Below are positions 11,338-22,807 of a stretch of 64,000 bases of DNA, in pieces. This DNA is from Pseudoneurospora amorphoporcata. Lineage: Eukaryota > Ascomycota > Sordariomycetes > Sordariales > Sordariaceae. The notes beneath the pieces were generated by a model. The model searched no databases. It saw only the letters and a list, made by a program, of their open reading frames with translations, and had not been told where the DNA came from. The position numbers were made by a program, and so were the translations under genes. The DNA is taken from contig MU859125.1 of assembly GCA_033297205.1 (NCBI GenBank), forward strand, positions 102,759-166,758, given 5' to 3'. Position 1 is the first letter of the stretch. Each line of letters starts with the position of its first letter.

Positions 11338-11423
11338 TAGGTGCCAGTAACAATCGGTTGTGCAGCTTCAGTTTGTGAGCGTTTTTTTAGTGAACCTGCA
11401 CAAGCGATTTTTACTGGCACCTA
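11338..11423. repeat. Imperfect 28-bp inverted repeat (hairpin), 30-nt loop
   Basis: The left arm (11338-11365) begins TAGGTGCCAGTAA. The right arm (11396-11423) ends TTACTGGCACCTA, the exact reverse complement. The complementarity continues over AATCG and TTGTGCAG, giving 26 of 28 paired positions. The arms are 30 nt apart, so the RNA would fold into a stem-loop the size of a small-RNA precursor. It could equally be a small inverted-repeat element remnant. No transposase is nearby. Confidence 0.8.
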
Positions 11424-14212
11424 GTCGTGCTCCCCAGCCATGGACTTTCGAAGGACCCCCATCCGAAGGACCCCCATCCCCGCCTGACCCAGGGACCTCG
11501 CCCACGGCGAGCGGTCATGATGATGGGATTCTGACACTATCACACCCCCACCAACATCAACACACCACCAACGCCAACAGCGGGAATGGGCCGACGCAAA
11601 AACGGAACGAAAAGGGTCTCGGCGGGGCCAACGGGGCCAAAATCTCAAAGCTGGGAGCCGAGAACGAAAAACCAGGGACCAGTCAGCAAGCAGCCAGCTC
11701 ATTGGCTTGAATCAGGGTTGATCGGCGAGATCGGCAAAAGGGGTCATGGGCGATGCTCGGCCAATTGTGTTCTGGAGTCTACGAATTCGCAACTCCGTTT
11801 GGATTTCAAAAGGACCCTTTGGGCCCTGATCGGCTCATACTGCGGTTCCAGTACGGGATATGTGCAAGTGGGTGGCCCTTAGTCACAGTGTCGTCATTGT
11901 ACACTTGTAGCTTTTTGCTGGCGAGGAAGCGAGGTAAAACGTACCGCAGTGCTCACTAGTCACTCGACCCGATCTTGACCCCTTTTTCCTGTCAGGGTCG
12001 AATTTGTTCCATTGTCGACAGCGGATTTTTGGGATTCAATTTTCTGACCAGGCACCGAAATCTGAAATGTGAATTTTCTCGAGAGGTCTTGTCGATACTT
12101 GTTGAAACCTGTCCCAACTCACAACTGAAGTGTCCACGACTGAACACAGAACACAGCCGTGAAAACGGAGGCGCACGAGGCGCACCACCATGGATTATAC
12201 AGTGTCACTCACTCATGATCGGACTCGCAAAGCGGTTAGGAAATTTGGCAAGCCATCAATCTCTCTGATCAGTTCTAGACCTTTGTCGATCTGGCCGACT
12301 CTGTCGAACAAAGTTCAGCCATCAAGGAAGTCGAAGGGCAAGTCAGCGGACTGTTAGCAGTCAGCACCAATGCATTTTGGGGCACCACTTTTCCATCAAG
12401 GTGCTCATCTCAGATGAAGCCATCACAAGCAAAATGGTGGTGTTGCTCCGTTGGAAATGGAGTGTTCCCAATGTCCCATTCCCATCACATCTCTACGGAG
12501 CCGGAGCCGGCGACACGGCCGGAGGAGGAAGGTCGCATGATCATGGGAATTGTCAAACTGGAATGACTGACCATCCCAGAGGAATCCTACAGAGCTTGTT
12601 CCTCCATCCTGGCCACGTGCATGGCCGGCGCAATGCAGTGTCTTGAATGCCCTGTTCAGGTTTGTCTTCCTTTTTGACATCATGAAGTTTGCCCACTTGC
12701 CAGCCGGCAGATACGCCGCTGCATGCTTACGCTGCCTGTTCTTTCCAGCATTGTCGTTTCGTGAGAACGGCAATTCGCAAGTGGGAAACAAATGCCGCCT
12801 TTAACCTGCTGCTACACAGTGACAGAGATCGCTGGGCCGTGAAAAGGCCACTGTCATAAGGGTCCACTAACAGACCCAACACTTTTCCAGGCAGCTGCCA
12901 ATAGAACCTAAAGCATCGAGGAGCAAAGTGGAAAGCACCGGAATACACACCGGGCCGTCGATCGGCTATTGGGGACGATCGAAAAATGTTCTAGCCTTCA
13001 AGTGAGATATCATCCAGTGTCCAGTAATCTCACTCACTGTCAGCTTTGGGCGCAGGTGGGCGATGGAGGTGAGGTGCTCGGGGCTCCACCGTAGACTCCT
13101 CGGCCATCAGGGCAGTCTCCATCTTCAGGTATCCGCCGCGCTACTGAGTGTATCCGGTCGGGTCGGTCAGGGGACTTTGTCGCTGGCGAGGTCGCCCCGG
13201 GCGCACTTTGCCAGAGAAGGCGCACCCAACCCGGGCGACTGGCCGCCCACACGGAAGGAGTGGCCTGAGAGCAAAAGTTACTTAAGAAGACAGGTGCGAC
13301 CGAGAAAGAGAGAAGGAACCTAAATAACAGAGGGCAGTGACTTCCATTGGGCAACTTGAATTGAATGACGCTTAAATCTCGACCTCGGAGCTCCTTCCCG
13401 CGTTCTCCCAGCAGAGTGGACGGCGCGGCGGGACCACCTGCACCGCAGCGATATCTTAGGTAAGGCCACGCCAGGCACCGCCCGTGCTGTCCGGCCGTCT
13501 AGCCCATTATCCACTGACCACCTCCTCACTGCCCACTCACACAGGGCAGCTGTCCTCTGGAACCCGCAGCCCGACCCGACCCAAAATTCTATGGCTGGGC
13601 CCAGAATCCCTCTCGACCTTTCAGCGGACAGACCGCACTGTTTGGACTTTTCCATATGCACTCACTTCCCTCGTCTTCGGTTTCGTGTTCCCCTTCTCCA
13701 GCCCAGCCTCGAATCTACCTGATCCGTCAAACCTCACAGTCCACGGTTCACAGCTCACTAACACCACTGTTTGACTCGGCACTGCGTCTACACCATCCCA
13801 GCCTTCTCTCCTCGCTTGTCTTCTCCCCAAGCTACCACCTTACCACCACCTCCTCCCTCAGTCATCCTGGGTCACTGCTCGCTCGGTCGTACCTTACTAA
13901 ACAGATCCGCTGATCGGCATTGACACGTCGGCCCCCCAGTCCGTCGTTCCTCCCTCCGTCTACGACGCCCACACGCCTGCGCACCTTATCACCGCGAGAA
14001 TTTTTAAGCTTTCTTCTCCGACCAGCGCATATCGCATTGGCGGCCTCACGATCACGGCAACACCAACCTACCCGCAAGGCATACACATCGCATCGCATCC
14101 CGCCATTTGCTATCCGCATCCGCGCTACCGCTACAAATCGCACACACATACCCCCCGCACAAGACACTCCGTCGACCGATGACACGAGATCCCCGATACA
14201 AGGCTTAGAACA

Positions 14213-17200
14213 ATGGCGAGTCCGGTGGGGGAGGATAACTGGGTCGACTTTGTCGACCACCAGCTGCGTGGCGCCACCGACCTCGAAAGTCGCGTCAAGG
14301 TCATCGAGACCTTCCGTCGCGCCGTCCAAGCCGAGCCCGGCAGTCTCAAAGTATGGATGGCTTACTGCGAATACTTCTGGTCTCTCTATTCCGACTGCCA
14401 GCCTGGTAGCGACGCTGGCTGGCCCATCGAGGAACAGCACGTCGGCCGTGAGACTTTTACCCTAGACCATGCCCTCAACCTTTGGCAGGAGGGCTACGAG
14501 GCCGTCCAGTACCGTCTCTCCGACAGCCACCAGCTCTGGAATCGCTGGGTCTCCCTCGAGATGGAGCTGCTCGCCCGGACCGCTACCGAGGCCGGCGTCC
14601 GCCGCATCACTCATCTTTACAAGAACAGGCTGGCGGTACCCCATGCCACCTGGGATAACACGTCACAGATGTATTCTAGCTTTCTTTCCGAGTACAACCG
14701 CTCCAACTACGAGTCCGAGATGCTGCACGTCACCGCGAACGCCCGAGACGCCAAGCGACTGTACGAGTTGCGCGACCCCTGGGAGATGAAGCTCACCCAT
14801 GCTCAGAAGGCCGGCGATATCCAGGGCATGAAGGCCATCATGGCCGAGTACATCGACTGGGAGATCAGGCAGGCCAAATCCAAAAAGGATCACCATACCT
14901 TGACAAACATCCGCATTTGCCTCGGTCTGTTTTCGCGTGCTCTTACCGGCATCATGTCCGCGGATGAATCGACCTGGCTTAACTTTTTGGTTTTCGTCTC
15001 GACATGGCACTCTGACATCAGGCTGGGTCGCGTAAAGGTTCCCTCGGTCATACTGCCCAACATGCTGGACGTCCTCCAGCGCGCTGTGCACCACGTTCCC
15101 TGGTCCGGCATTGTCTGGGCCCGCTACATCTTGGCTGCCGAGGAAGCTGGCCTAGGCTTCACCGACATTGAGCGCATCAAGCATGCAGCTACGAGCTGTG
15201 CCCAACTCGATCGCGATGGCATGGGTGGAGTTCTGGAGATGTACTCGGCCTGGTGTGGCTACCTCAAGCGCACCGCCATGAACCCCAACGCGACCGAAGA
15301 AGCCGTGGACCTTGCCGAGGTTGGCCTCCCGTCCGCCCTGGAAGACGTTCGACATTGGGGCAAGCGACGGTACGGTGATGCTTACGAGGGTGACCCCAAC
15401 TTCAGGTTAGAAAAGATTTTGATTCAGTTTCTGACCGAGAAGAAGGACGACATCGATGAGGCACGCACCGTATGGGAACAACTGTCTGTGATTCCGCTAC
15501 ATGCCAACAGCTATGATTTCTGGCTGGCTTGGTTTCTGTGGGAAATGCTGGTCTTTGCTTCCACCAAGAGCAAGAACCGGAGCCCTACACCTGCCACCGT
15601 GTCTCAGGGCTTGCGGGTCCCCTCTTTTGCCACTCGTGTCTTCATCAAGGCTCTGAAGGTACGAACGCTGGACTGGCCCGAGAGGATTATGGATGTTTAT
15701 CTTCAGCATTGCAACGACTACGAGCTGGCCGAAACACTACGCGAAGCCCAGGACACCATCTACAAGACGAGGAAGGGTGTTGCTAGGCGTCGTGAGAGAG
15801 AGGCTGCTCAAGCACAAGCGGCGGCACAAGCTCAGGCCCAGGCCGCGTACGCAGCACAGGCACAGAACCAGGCTCAGGTTCAGCCTCAGCACCAACCGCA
15901 GCAACATCAACAGCAACATCAACAGCAACATCAACAGCAACATCAACAGCAACATCAACAGCAACATCAACAGCAACAGCAACAGTCCCAGGATCAGCCG
16001 GTGACAGATGCCCCGCAAGTCGGCACATCACCAGGCTCTAAGAGGAAGCGTGAAGATGGTTCTGCGGATGAAGCTGATGATGGTGCCAAGCGGGCAAAGA
16101 GCGAAACTGCTATGGGTGCTGCTGAGCTCAAGCGTGACAGGGAGAACACGTCGGTTTTCATCCGCAATCTCCCCGGAGACATCACCCAAACAAAGTTGCG
16201 ACAGTTTTTCCGCGAGTATGGTCACATCAACAATATCGACCTTCAAAAGAGCGAAGGTACCCCGCCTGTGGCGCTGATCGAGTTCAGGTCGCCAGAAGAT
16301 GCTCGGACAGCTCTGCTTCGCGACGGGAAATACCTCGGCGAGTCCGTTATCCAAGTCAGCCCGGCAACCGACTGCACCCTCTTCGTGACCAACTACCCAC
16401 CCGAGGCAGATGAGCAGTATATCCGCGATCTTTTCAAGCATTGTGGTGACATTCACAGTATCCGTTTCCCCAGCCTCAAATACAACACCAAACGCCGTTT
16501 CTGTTACGTATCCTTCCGCGACCGATCCTTTGCAGCTGCGGCCACTCAACTTGACGGCAAGCCTTTGGAAGGAGGAAAGTACAAGTTGCAAGCCAAGTTC
16601 TCCGATCCAGGCCATAGGCAAGTGCGCCAAGGAGCTCAGGCCGAAGATCGCGAGCTCCACGTGATGAACCTACCTCGTGCAGCAAGTGAAGACGACGTCG
16701 AGGGCCTCTTCGAAAAGGCCGGCAAGGTCGTCAGCGTCCGTCTGACGCGCAACATGGGAGGCGTCAGCACCGGCACCGCATTTGTGGTGATGGAAACAAA
16801 GGAACAGGCAGCCAAGGCGATTGAAATACTGGATAAGGTGATCTTTGGCAACCATCCCCTCAAGGTGGAGGTGTCAAAGCCGCCCACGCGCAAAACCACC
16901 GCTACGAGTCGAGCTGACGGTGAAGCCGAAGGTTCGCCCGAGTCTAGCGCCTCCGGGTCGGGGTCTAGTCACGTGTCCGGGCCTGAGATTGCCGCCCGTA
17001 CGATTGCCATTCTTGGCATTCCCGACACGATGAACGACGCGCGCGTCCGCTCCATCGTTGCCCCTATCGGCTCGATCAACAAGCTCGTTCTCCACCCGCA
17101 GCACGGCGGCGCTGTCGTCGAGTTCGCCGATGCGGCGACGGCCGGCAAGGCCTCTCTCGTGATTAATAGCACTGCCATCGAGGGTGGGAAGAAGCTGCGT

Positions 17201-17596
17201 GTCGGATCCGTCGGCCAGCTGTTCAAGGAGAAGGCCGAGAAGAGGATAGACAGAATTGATCTGCCGCATCAGCAACCGCAGAAGAAGCAGGATGACTCTA
17301 AGGCCAACAAGAAGGGGAAGACCGCTGCGGAGTTGATGCCACCGCCGCCGCCGATTAGGAGACCGCCTGTGTTGGGCAAGGCGGGTGCTAAAAGGGGACT
17401 CGGGTTCGTGGTTCCTGTCAGCAAGGCGCAGAAGGAGCAGAACGCTGCTGCTGCTGCTGCGGCGAAGGAGGGGTCGGAGCCGGTCAACGGCACCGTGCCA
17501 TCAGGACCTGCTGCGCCTGCGCCGGCACCGGCACCACCGGCTGCCCAGAAAAGCAATGCCGATTTCAAAAAGATGTTCTTGGAGGGGAAGAAGTGA
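14213..17596 (+). CDS. prp24: U4/U6 snRNA-associated splicing factor Prp24 (SART3-like)
   Basis: A single-exon gene of 1127 aa. It promotes annealing of U4 with U6 snRNA when spliceosomal snRNPs are recycled in the nucleus. Residues about 20-520 form half-a-TPR (HAT) helices rich in Trp/Tyr (VWMAYCEYFW, LWNRWVSLEMEL, SYDFWLAWFLWE). Residues 563-591 are a Gln/His repeat encoded by six copies of CAGCAACATCAA. Four RRMs follow, starting near residues 647, 721, 814 and 930; RNP1-like stretches include RRFCYVSF and GTAFVVME, and RRM4 is degenerate. The C-terminus NADFKKMFLEGKK matches the short Lsm-contact motif of Prp24/SART3 (SNxxFRKMFL-type). The HAT plus RRM layout is that of SART3 and filamentous-fungal Prp24; yeast Prp24 lacks the HAT part. 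Confidence 0.95.
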   Translation: MASPVGEDNWVDFVDHQLRGATDLESRVKVIETFRRAVQAEPGSLKVWMAYCEYFWSLYSDCQPGSDAGWPIEEQHVGRETFTLDHALNLWQEGYEAVQYRLSDSHQLWNRWVSLEMELLARTATEAGVRRITHLYKNRLAVPHATWDNTSQMYSSFLSEYNRSNYESEMLHVTANARDAKRLYELRDPWEMKLTHAQKAGDIQGMKAIMAEYIDWEIRQAKSKKDHHTLTNIRICLGLFSRALTGIMSADESTWLNFLVFVSTWHSDIRLGRVKVPSVILPNMLDVLQRAVHHVPWSGIVWARYILAAEEAGLGFTDIERIKHAATSCAQLDRDGMGGVLEMYSAWCGYLKRTAMNPNATEEAVDLAEVGLPSALEDVRHWGKRRYGDAYEGDPNFRLEKILIQFLTEKKDDIDEARTVWEQLSVIPLHANSYDFWLAWFLWEMLVFASTKSKNRSPTPATVSQGLRVPSFATRVFIKALKVRTLDWPERIMDVYLQHCNDYELAETLREAQDTIYKTRKGVARRREREAAQAQAAAQAQAQAAYAAQAQNQAQVQPQHQPQQHQQQHQQQHQQQHQQQHQQQHQQQQQQSQDQPVTDAPQVGTSPGSKRKREDGSADEADDGAKRAKSETAMGAAELKRDRENTSVFIRNLPGDITQTKLRQFFREYGHINNIDLQKSEGTPPVALIEFRSPEDARTALLRDGKYLGESVIQVSPATDCTLFVTNYPPEADEQYIRDLFKHCGDIHSIRFPSLKYNTKRRFCYVSFRDRSFAAAATQLDGKPLEGGKYKLQAKFSDPGHRQVRQGAQAEDRELHVMNLPRAASEDDVEGLFEKAGKVVSVRLTRNMGGVSTGTAFVVMETKEQAAKAIEILDKVIFGNHPLKVEVSKPPTRKTTATSRADGEAEGSPESSASGSGSSHVSGPEIAARTIAILGIPDTMNDARVRSIVAPIGSINKLVLHPQHGGAVVEFADAATAGKASLVINSTAIEGGKKLRVGSVGQLFKEKAEKRIDRIDLPHQQPQKKQDDSKANKKGKTAAELMPPPPPIRRPPVLGKAGAKRGLGFVVPVSKAQKEQNAAAAAAAKEGSEPVNGTVPSGPAAPAPAPAPPAAQKSNADFKKMFLEGKK

Positions 17597-18728
17597 AGGA
17601 AACGGGAAGGGATGAGCGCAAGTACACAACCAGGCAACAAGCAATAGCAACACAAAAAAGGGGAAAACGGACCACAGGCACAAGCAACGAAGACGCCTTG
17701 CTGGATCCACGGGGTTGAAACGGTCAGGGCCATGGGGTACGGTATGCCGGGACAAGGTCAAGGTATGCATATTACGGTATTGGTCAAGGCTCGGGGGAGT
17801 ATGTTGGGCTAGTTTGGGTTGCAACTTGCATGGAGCATGGTCATGAGCATGGGAATGGGAATGAGGGTTGTTGCTCTAAAGCATTCCGCATAAGTGCCTG
17901 TCGATAGTTTAGGCTTGTCTGAAAAGTTCTTTGAGGATTGGGAGGATGGGTAGAGGTTGCTGTGTTAGTGTATGATACCATGATTTGAAGAGAGATGAGA
18001 TTTTTCACAATATGAGGTAACATTGGAGGTGGACATGAATGAGGCGAATGGTGACTACCTAGATTTCGTGATGGGGGTTGACTGGGGATGATGGATTTAG
18101 AAAGGAATCGTTGGGCTCAGGTACTTGGAAGATGAATCTATACCCCATTTCTTGCTGGAACGAGACGGGATGGTCTCGGAGTCAGGTGAGATGGAAGTAC
18201 ACCACCAAAACCAGCCTCAAACCAGTAGGGGCGGTGATTGGATTGCTCAAGGATCGACCTTGATGGCTCTGGGTTATCTATGCCCTCTGCTCGGTCTCAG
18301 TTTCGGGTATTTGTTTGCCTCCTGATTTTGCTGTTTCTCTTTCTTTTGTCTTCTTTTCCACCGCAGATCCAACTCCGGCAGTACCGTGGCTTCGTGTTTG
18401 CTTTGTGAATGCCTTCGGGACGGAGGCACGGGAAGCCACGCACGTACCTTATGGGAAGAAGGAAGGCATCACGACGAGACGGGAAGGCGCCCAGCAACAC
18501 AAGGCAGGAGGACTTACCGCATAGTTGCCATCAAAGGGAACCAGCGACTGATTGGAGGCCCGGTTGGGGACAACCGGCCGAATTCGTCATTTGAATTGTT
18601 AAGTAAATAACACCAGGCTTTCCAGGCGTTGGTTCTCATTTGGAACATGATGATCAAACTCTTTCCGCCCCATCAATTGGACCTCCGTTTCGCTTACATA
18701 CATGTGGCCCTTCACCTTCGATATTGGC
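17597..18728. other. Intergenic between prp24 and the HET gene (convergent 3' ends)
   Basis: Both neighbouring genes end toward this stretch, so it should hold both 3' UTRs. I see no gene here. Confidence 0.4.
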
Positions 18729-21350
18729 CTAGACGAGGAAGAAGTTCCGTTTCTCCTCCCTGAGGGTCATCTCTCCATCCATAATGCCATCGCAGTATGC
18801 GTCCCCGAGGTAGGTGAAGGTGTTGTCATCGCTTGTGGGTCGCAGTACGAAAGGAATTCGGGCCCCTGGACACACCACAACTACGTCCGCAGGTTGGATG
18901 TCAGACGGCCCCAAACCCATGTACCCTCTTTTTGTGAGGTATAGGCTCTTTCTTTCAACGTATCCGAGAGCTCCGTCATAGAGCTTCCCTCCATTTGGCC
19001 CCAAATAACTTGCAACCCATTTGTTTGCTTCGTTCTCTTTATCTTCATCCATAGAGTCCTTCCACCTGGGCGTAGCCATGTCGAGCTTGAGGGCTTGGTA
19101 TTGCTCCAACGTACGTCTCCACTTGCGATATTCGGGCGCGAAATTAGCATTGGCCCTTTGCTGACCAATGTGCTGCCAGTCAATCATCATGTCTCCAACT
19201 GGCACACGCCAAAGTGCCTCCTCCCTTCGCGCCGGAGTCCTGTATATGGGTTCGTTCTTCCGCTTTGAAAGCTCCCAGAATCTGTCCAAGTTCTCCAGGA
19301 AGCCCAAAGTCTCATGCAGCCGCGCTTCCGAAACGGTGAACTCACGATTCGCCATACCACCCACCTCTTCTATGGTATCAACAAGATATCCTCGTAGACC
19401 CAGCATCCCTGCGGTCCTAGTCGGCACCATATCGGCCAAATAATGTGGCCCGCATGCTCTGAACGCATCCTTACCGGTTACCGTACCATCAGCCTCGGGA
19501 TTGTCGTCAAGGTCGCGATAAAAAGGGGATTGCAAGCCAGACCTCCAATCCGGTACCCACGAGGTAGTTGTTTCTCGCTCCCATCATCGAGGATCGTTTT
19601 GGCAAACTGCGAATAAGAGAGAAGCTCGACAGGAAACCCATTATTCATTTTTCCGACGATGTCCTTTGCTACCTCGGTCAGGATTTGCGCGGTTTTTGTT
19701 TGGCTTGAATAATCGGGTTTGATCCCCAGGTCGTTGACATCCGCCGCCACGCCCAGCAATGCATAAATTCGATCTCGGTGCAGCTTCGCCTCTCTAGACG
19801 AATAGAGGTCCGTATACATAGAGACGAGCACCGTAAAAAGATTGTCGACCCCCTCTCGTTTCGAGATCTGTTGGTGTCTACCATAACGATTCCCGTAGGA
19901 CGCAGTTGTTTGCTCTACCCAGCCGCCCAAGGCCAGGGTCGCATCTCGAGACATTCTTATCCCGGCCACTTCGTGGTCGGTGCTGATGGGACTCACGCCG
20001 TCCCATTCTATGGCATAACCAAGCTTGCGCTCAAACTCTCGTATGGCGTGAATCATACAGATGATAATCACTCCAAGGATGTCGTAGTTCACCGGCGGCT
20101 TCGTTCCACACACAAAGACGGTGTCGGCGCAGAGGCACGCCTCCTGCACGACCCACACACGCGTAAACCATGGGCGTCGGAAAAAAGCCGGCATCTCTCC
20201 CGACACCCATAAGCGAGCAAACCTCGTCGCCCCTTCCTCCACAACGCGCATGATGGTCTTTCCGGTGCTTGCATTGACTTCGTCTGTCGTGCAGACCACT
20301 GTGACTCCGTTCAACGCTTCTGCATCAGCGACACCGAGGTTCCCTGCAAGGTCACCAACAACAACATCACCAGGTGCATCTGCATCACTTCCACCGGCGG
20401 TACCAGTACCCTCTCGGACATCAGCACCACTACCCGTCTCCTTCCACATCTTCTTTATCTCTTTCTCCGCCGTTCCGCCCGCCACCTTCTCGCTTTTCTT
20501 CTCTTCTACATCTCTCGCATTTCCGCCAGCCCTTCCCTTCTTCTTCTTCTCACCACTACCATCTGCATCACCTGCACCTGCACCTGCACCTTCACCACCA
20601 TTACCGAACCCCACTACCAACTCCTCGAGCCTGGCGGCATCACTCACGTTCACTCCAACGCTATCAAACTCCCTCTCCAACTCTGCCAATGCATCCATCA
20701 CTTCACCTGATCCGTCCGCTTCTGGACCCAACCACACAAGCACCTGCTCGGCGCGCGAGTATATCTGACTCATTAGCCCCACCTGCATGGCCTTCTCGTA
20801 CGGGTCGGATTGGGCGATGCAGACTTGATCGATCCAGATGGTCAAAGGCTTGGAGCTGGGCTGGGGGCTAGGGAGGTGGTCAGATTGGGAGTGGTAGATG
20901 GCTCGTAGGTGGCGGAGGCAGGAGTCTAGGGAGGTGGTGACGCGGATTACATTCGTCTTTGTTGGTGGTGTTGGTGTCGGCCCGACGTCAGAGTCTGCCT
21001 CCTCCCCATGCACAGCCACGCCCCCCAACGACATGGTTACCAACCTCGCCATCTGAAGAAGGGTTGGCAACACTTGCGAAGCTTCCCTCATAATTACTGT
21101 CGCCAGTGCTGGAGTCGCAGTAAATCAGATGCGTCTTGTCGTCGCTGCCCCAGGCGTATGAGAGGGCTTTGAAGGGGGCGGGCGAGGAGATGGGCGTGTT
21201 GTAGAAACGGCAGTGGAGGGGGGAGGAGAAGTCGGCGGAGGGGAAGAGTTCGAGGAGGCGGATTTCTGTGGCGGCGGTGTTGAGGGGAATGGTGGTGTAG
21301 GAGAGTTCCGGGTGGGCTGGTGGTGGTGGTGAAGGAAAACTATCGTCCAT
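18729..21350 (-). CDS. HET-domain (heterokaryon incompatibility) protein, apparently frameshifted
   Basis: HET-domain proteins trigger non-self recognition cell death in fungi when certain alleles meet. Read on the minus strand from the ATG at 21350, the HET domain shows ALSYAWGSDD, then VTTSLDSCLRHLRAI, IWIDQVCIAQSD and VWLGPEAD, with a Gly/Glu/Lys-rich insert (about 20340-20620) inside it. The middle continues to LLSYSQFAKTILDDGSEKQL. The next conserved block, TSWVPDWRSGLQSPF, is in another frame. One missing base at about 19562-19564 explains this exactly, and no intron fits because the two frames overlap by only about 10 codons. A second frame change near 21040-21090 could be a 46-nt intron (GTAACC to GGCAG) but lacks a branch site. 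The product would end at 18729 if the frame were intact. It is either a pseudogene or a local sequence error. Confidence 0.8.
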
Positions 21351-22807
21351 GGCCGGCTTGTGCTAGGTGTGGGTGGCTTATGCGAGGAATGGTAATGCAG
21401 AAAAAAGAAGAGGGTCTTTTTCAAGAGTTGACGTTGGCTTTCGATAGGTAGTTGAAGAGTCGATCTCATTTCATGAGAAGTTGATGAAAAGGGAGCGGCT
21501 GACTGGTTTATATGCAGTTGGTGTGTGCAGTTTCAGGCGGCAAACTGCAGTGGACAAAAGGATTTTCCCGGCAACACTAGTAAGTGGTATACATACGCGG
21601 AAATCGAAGTAGCGTGCCATTTATAGGGCACCTAAAGTTCTGCTACTGCGTAACGTTATCTCTTGACTGTCTTGACCTGTCAGAACCGTGGCCCACACAC
21701 CCCTTTTCCTAATGTGGTCGGGTTAGGGTTATTGCTGTCTGCTGTACAACGTACGGCTGCGGACGATGAGGACACTCGAGATTTTGAGTCCTAAATCATT
21801 GTTCCAAATTGCTGATAACAATTCAAATTGGATTTTTCCCATCCTCTCTACGCACTGTTATGATCCGGGGTTACTGCAACAAGAAATGTTGAGTATAGGA
21901 CATGCGGAAAATACACGTATCAATGATAGCCTGAGCAACACAATTTCCGTTGTTTTTATGATTCCATCACCTAATGCAACCTTGGGATAATATCGCGAGA
22001 ACTCAGTATTCCTTCCCTCCGAAGCCTTCTATCAAGATATTCACGCGCCCTATCATACACACGGAGCAATGCACCGATTTGACTTGGTGTGCTTCCTTGC
22101 GTCGTAGCACCGCGTCGGCGAAGGCTCCGAAGCGCAGAGTACGAGTGTCTCAGCGTCCCTTTTTACGACACGAATCAAAAGGGCCTGAACACGGCATATA
22201 TCTCAATATAAATAACATGTGCGCTTCGGCAATTACGCTCCCGCATTGCTCGTCTCGATTTCACGCGAGTGAAAACTACTCGGTTTGATCCTTTCTAGGT
22301 AAGGTACACACCACACAACCGGACCTTTTAATGTTCGCTGAATCGGTCAAAGAACGTCAATCGGAAGCACAATGATTTTCATTATATCCAACAAAAAGAC
22401 TTGACTATCATGCAAAAGATACAAGTCACATAGGTAGGTAGGTAGGTAATGACACGAAAAATGTAAGCCAGGCTGCGTGACTGCGTGGCAGCGTGACACA
22501 TAATGCACCGGATCCCTTGCATGTAAACGATGCCGCCAACCTTGTCTGGAATGCCCGTTCCCGGCCCCGCACCCGATATGGCCCTTGACCCCTGAGAGAC
22601 CTTCGCCGTTGGTTTAGAAACGAACATTCCGAAGGGGGCCTGGATACCAACATTCCTGACCAAAGTTGAGATTCGGATCGCGTACCCAATTGCATTCCGT
22701 CCCTCTTCTCGTGTGTATCCATCCATCACCACCTCATTCGGTCGTCCCCGCAATCTTTCTTGTCCAACCACCCTTCCCCTTAGGTATCCTTCCTCCTCAG
22801 AAGCAAC
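21351..22807. other. Intergenic, upstream of the HET gene
   Basis: No gene seen. A GGTAGGTAGGTAGGTAA microsatellite lies near 22432-22448. Confidence 0.35.

Larger units (their letters stand above)
9716..14212. other. 4.5-kb gene-poor region upstream of prp24
   Basis: No gene is convincingly supported. It holds a T26 run, an A44 run, a 28-bp imperfect inverted repeat (11338-11423) and a 15-bp direct repeat CGAAGGACCCCCATC (near 11447 and 11462). The final 300 bases are C/T-rich and lie directly before the prp24 ATG, as expected for a 5' leader. The longest frames (for example 10606-11199, minus) have no recognisable content. Confidence 0.4.

Noticed and set aside
20121..20768. 215-aa + strand frame rich in Ser/Pro opposite the HET gene insert
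   Set aside because: Antisense of the Gly/Glu/Lys-rich insert; no independent signal.
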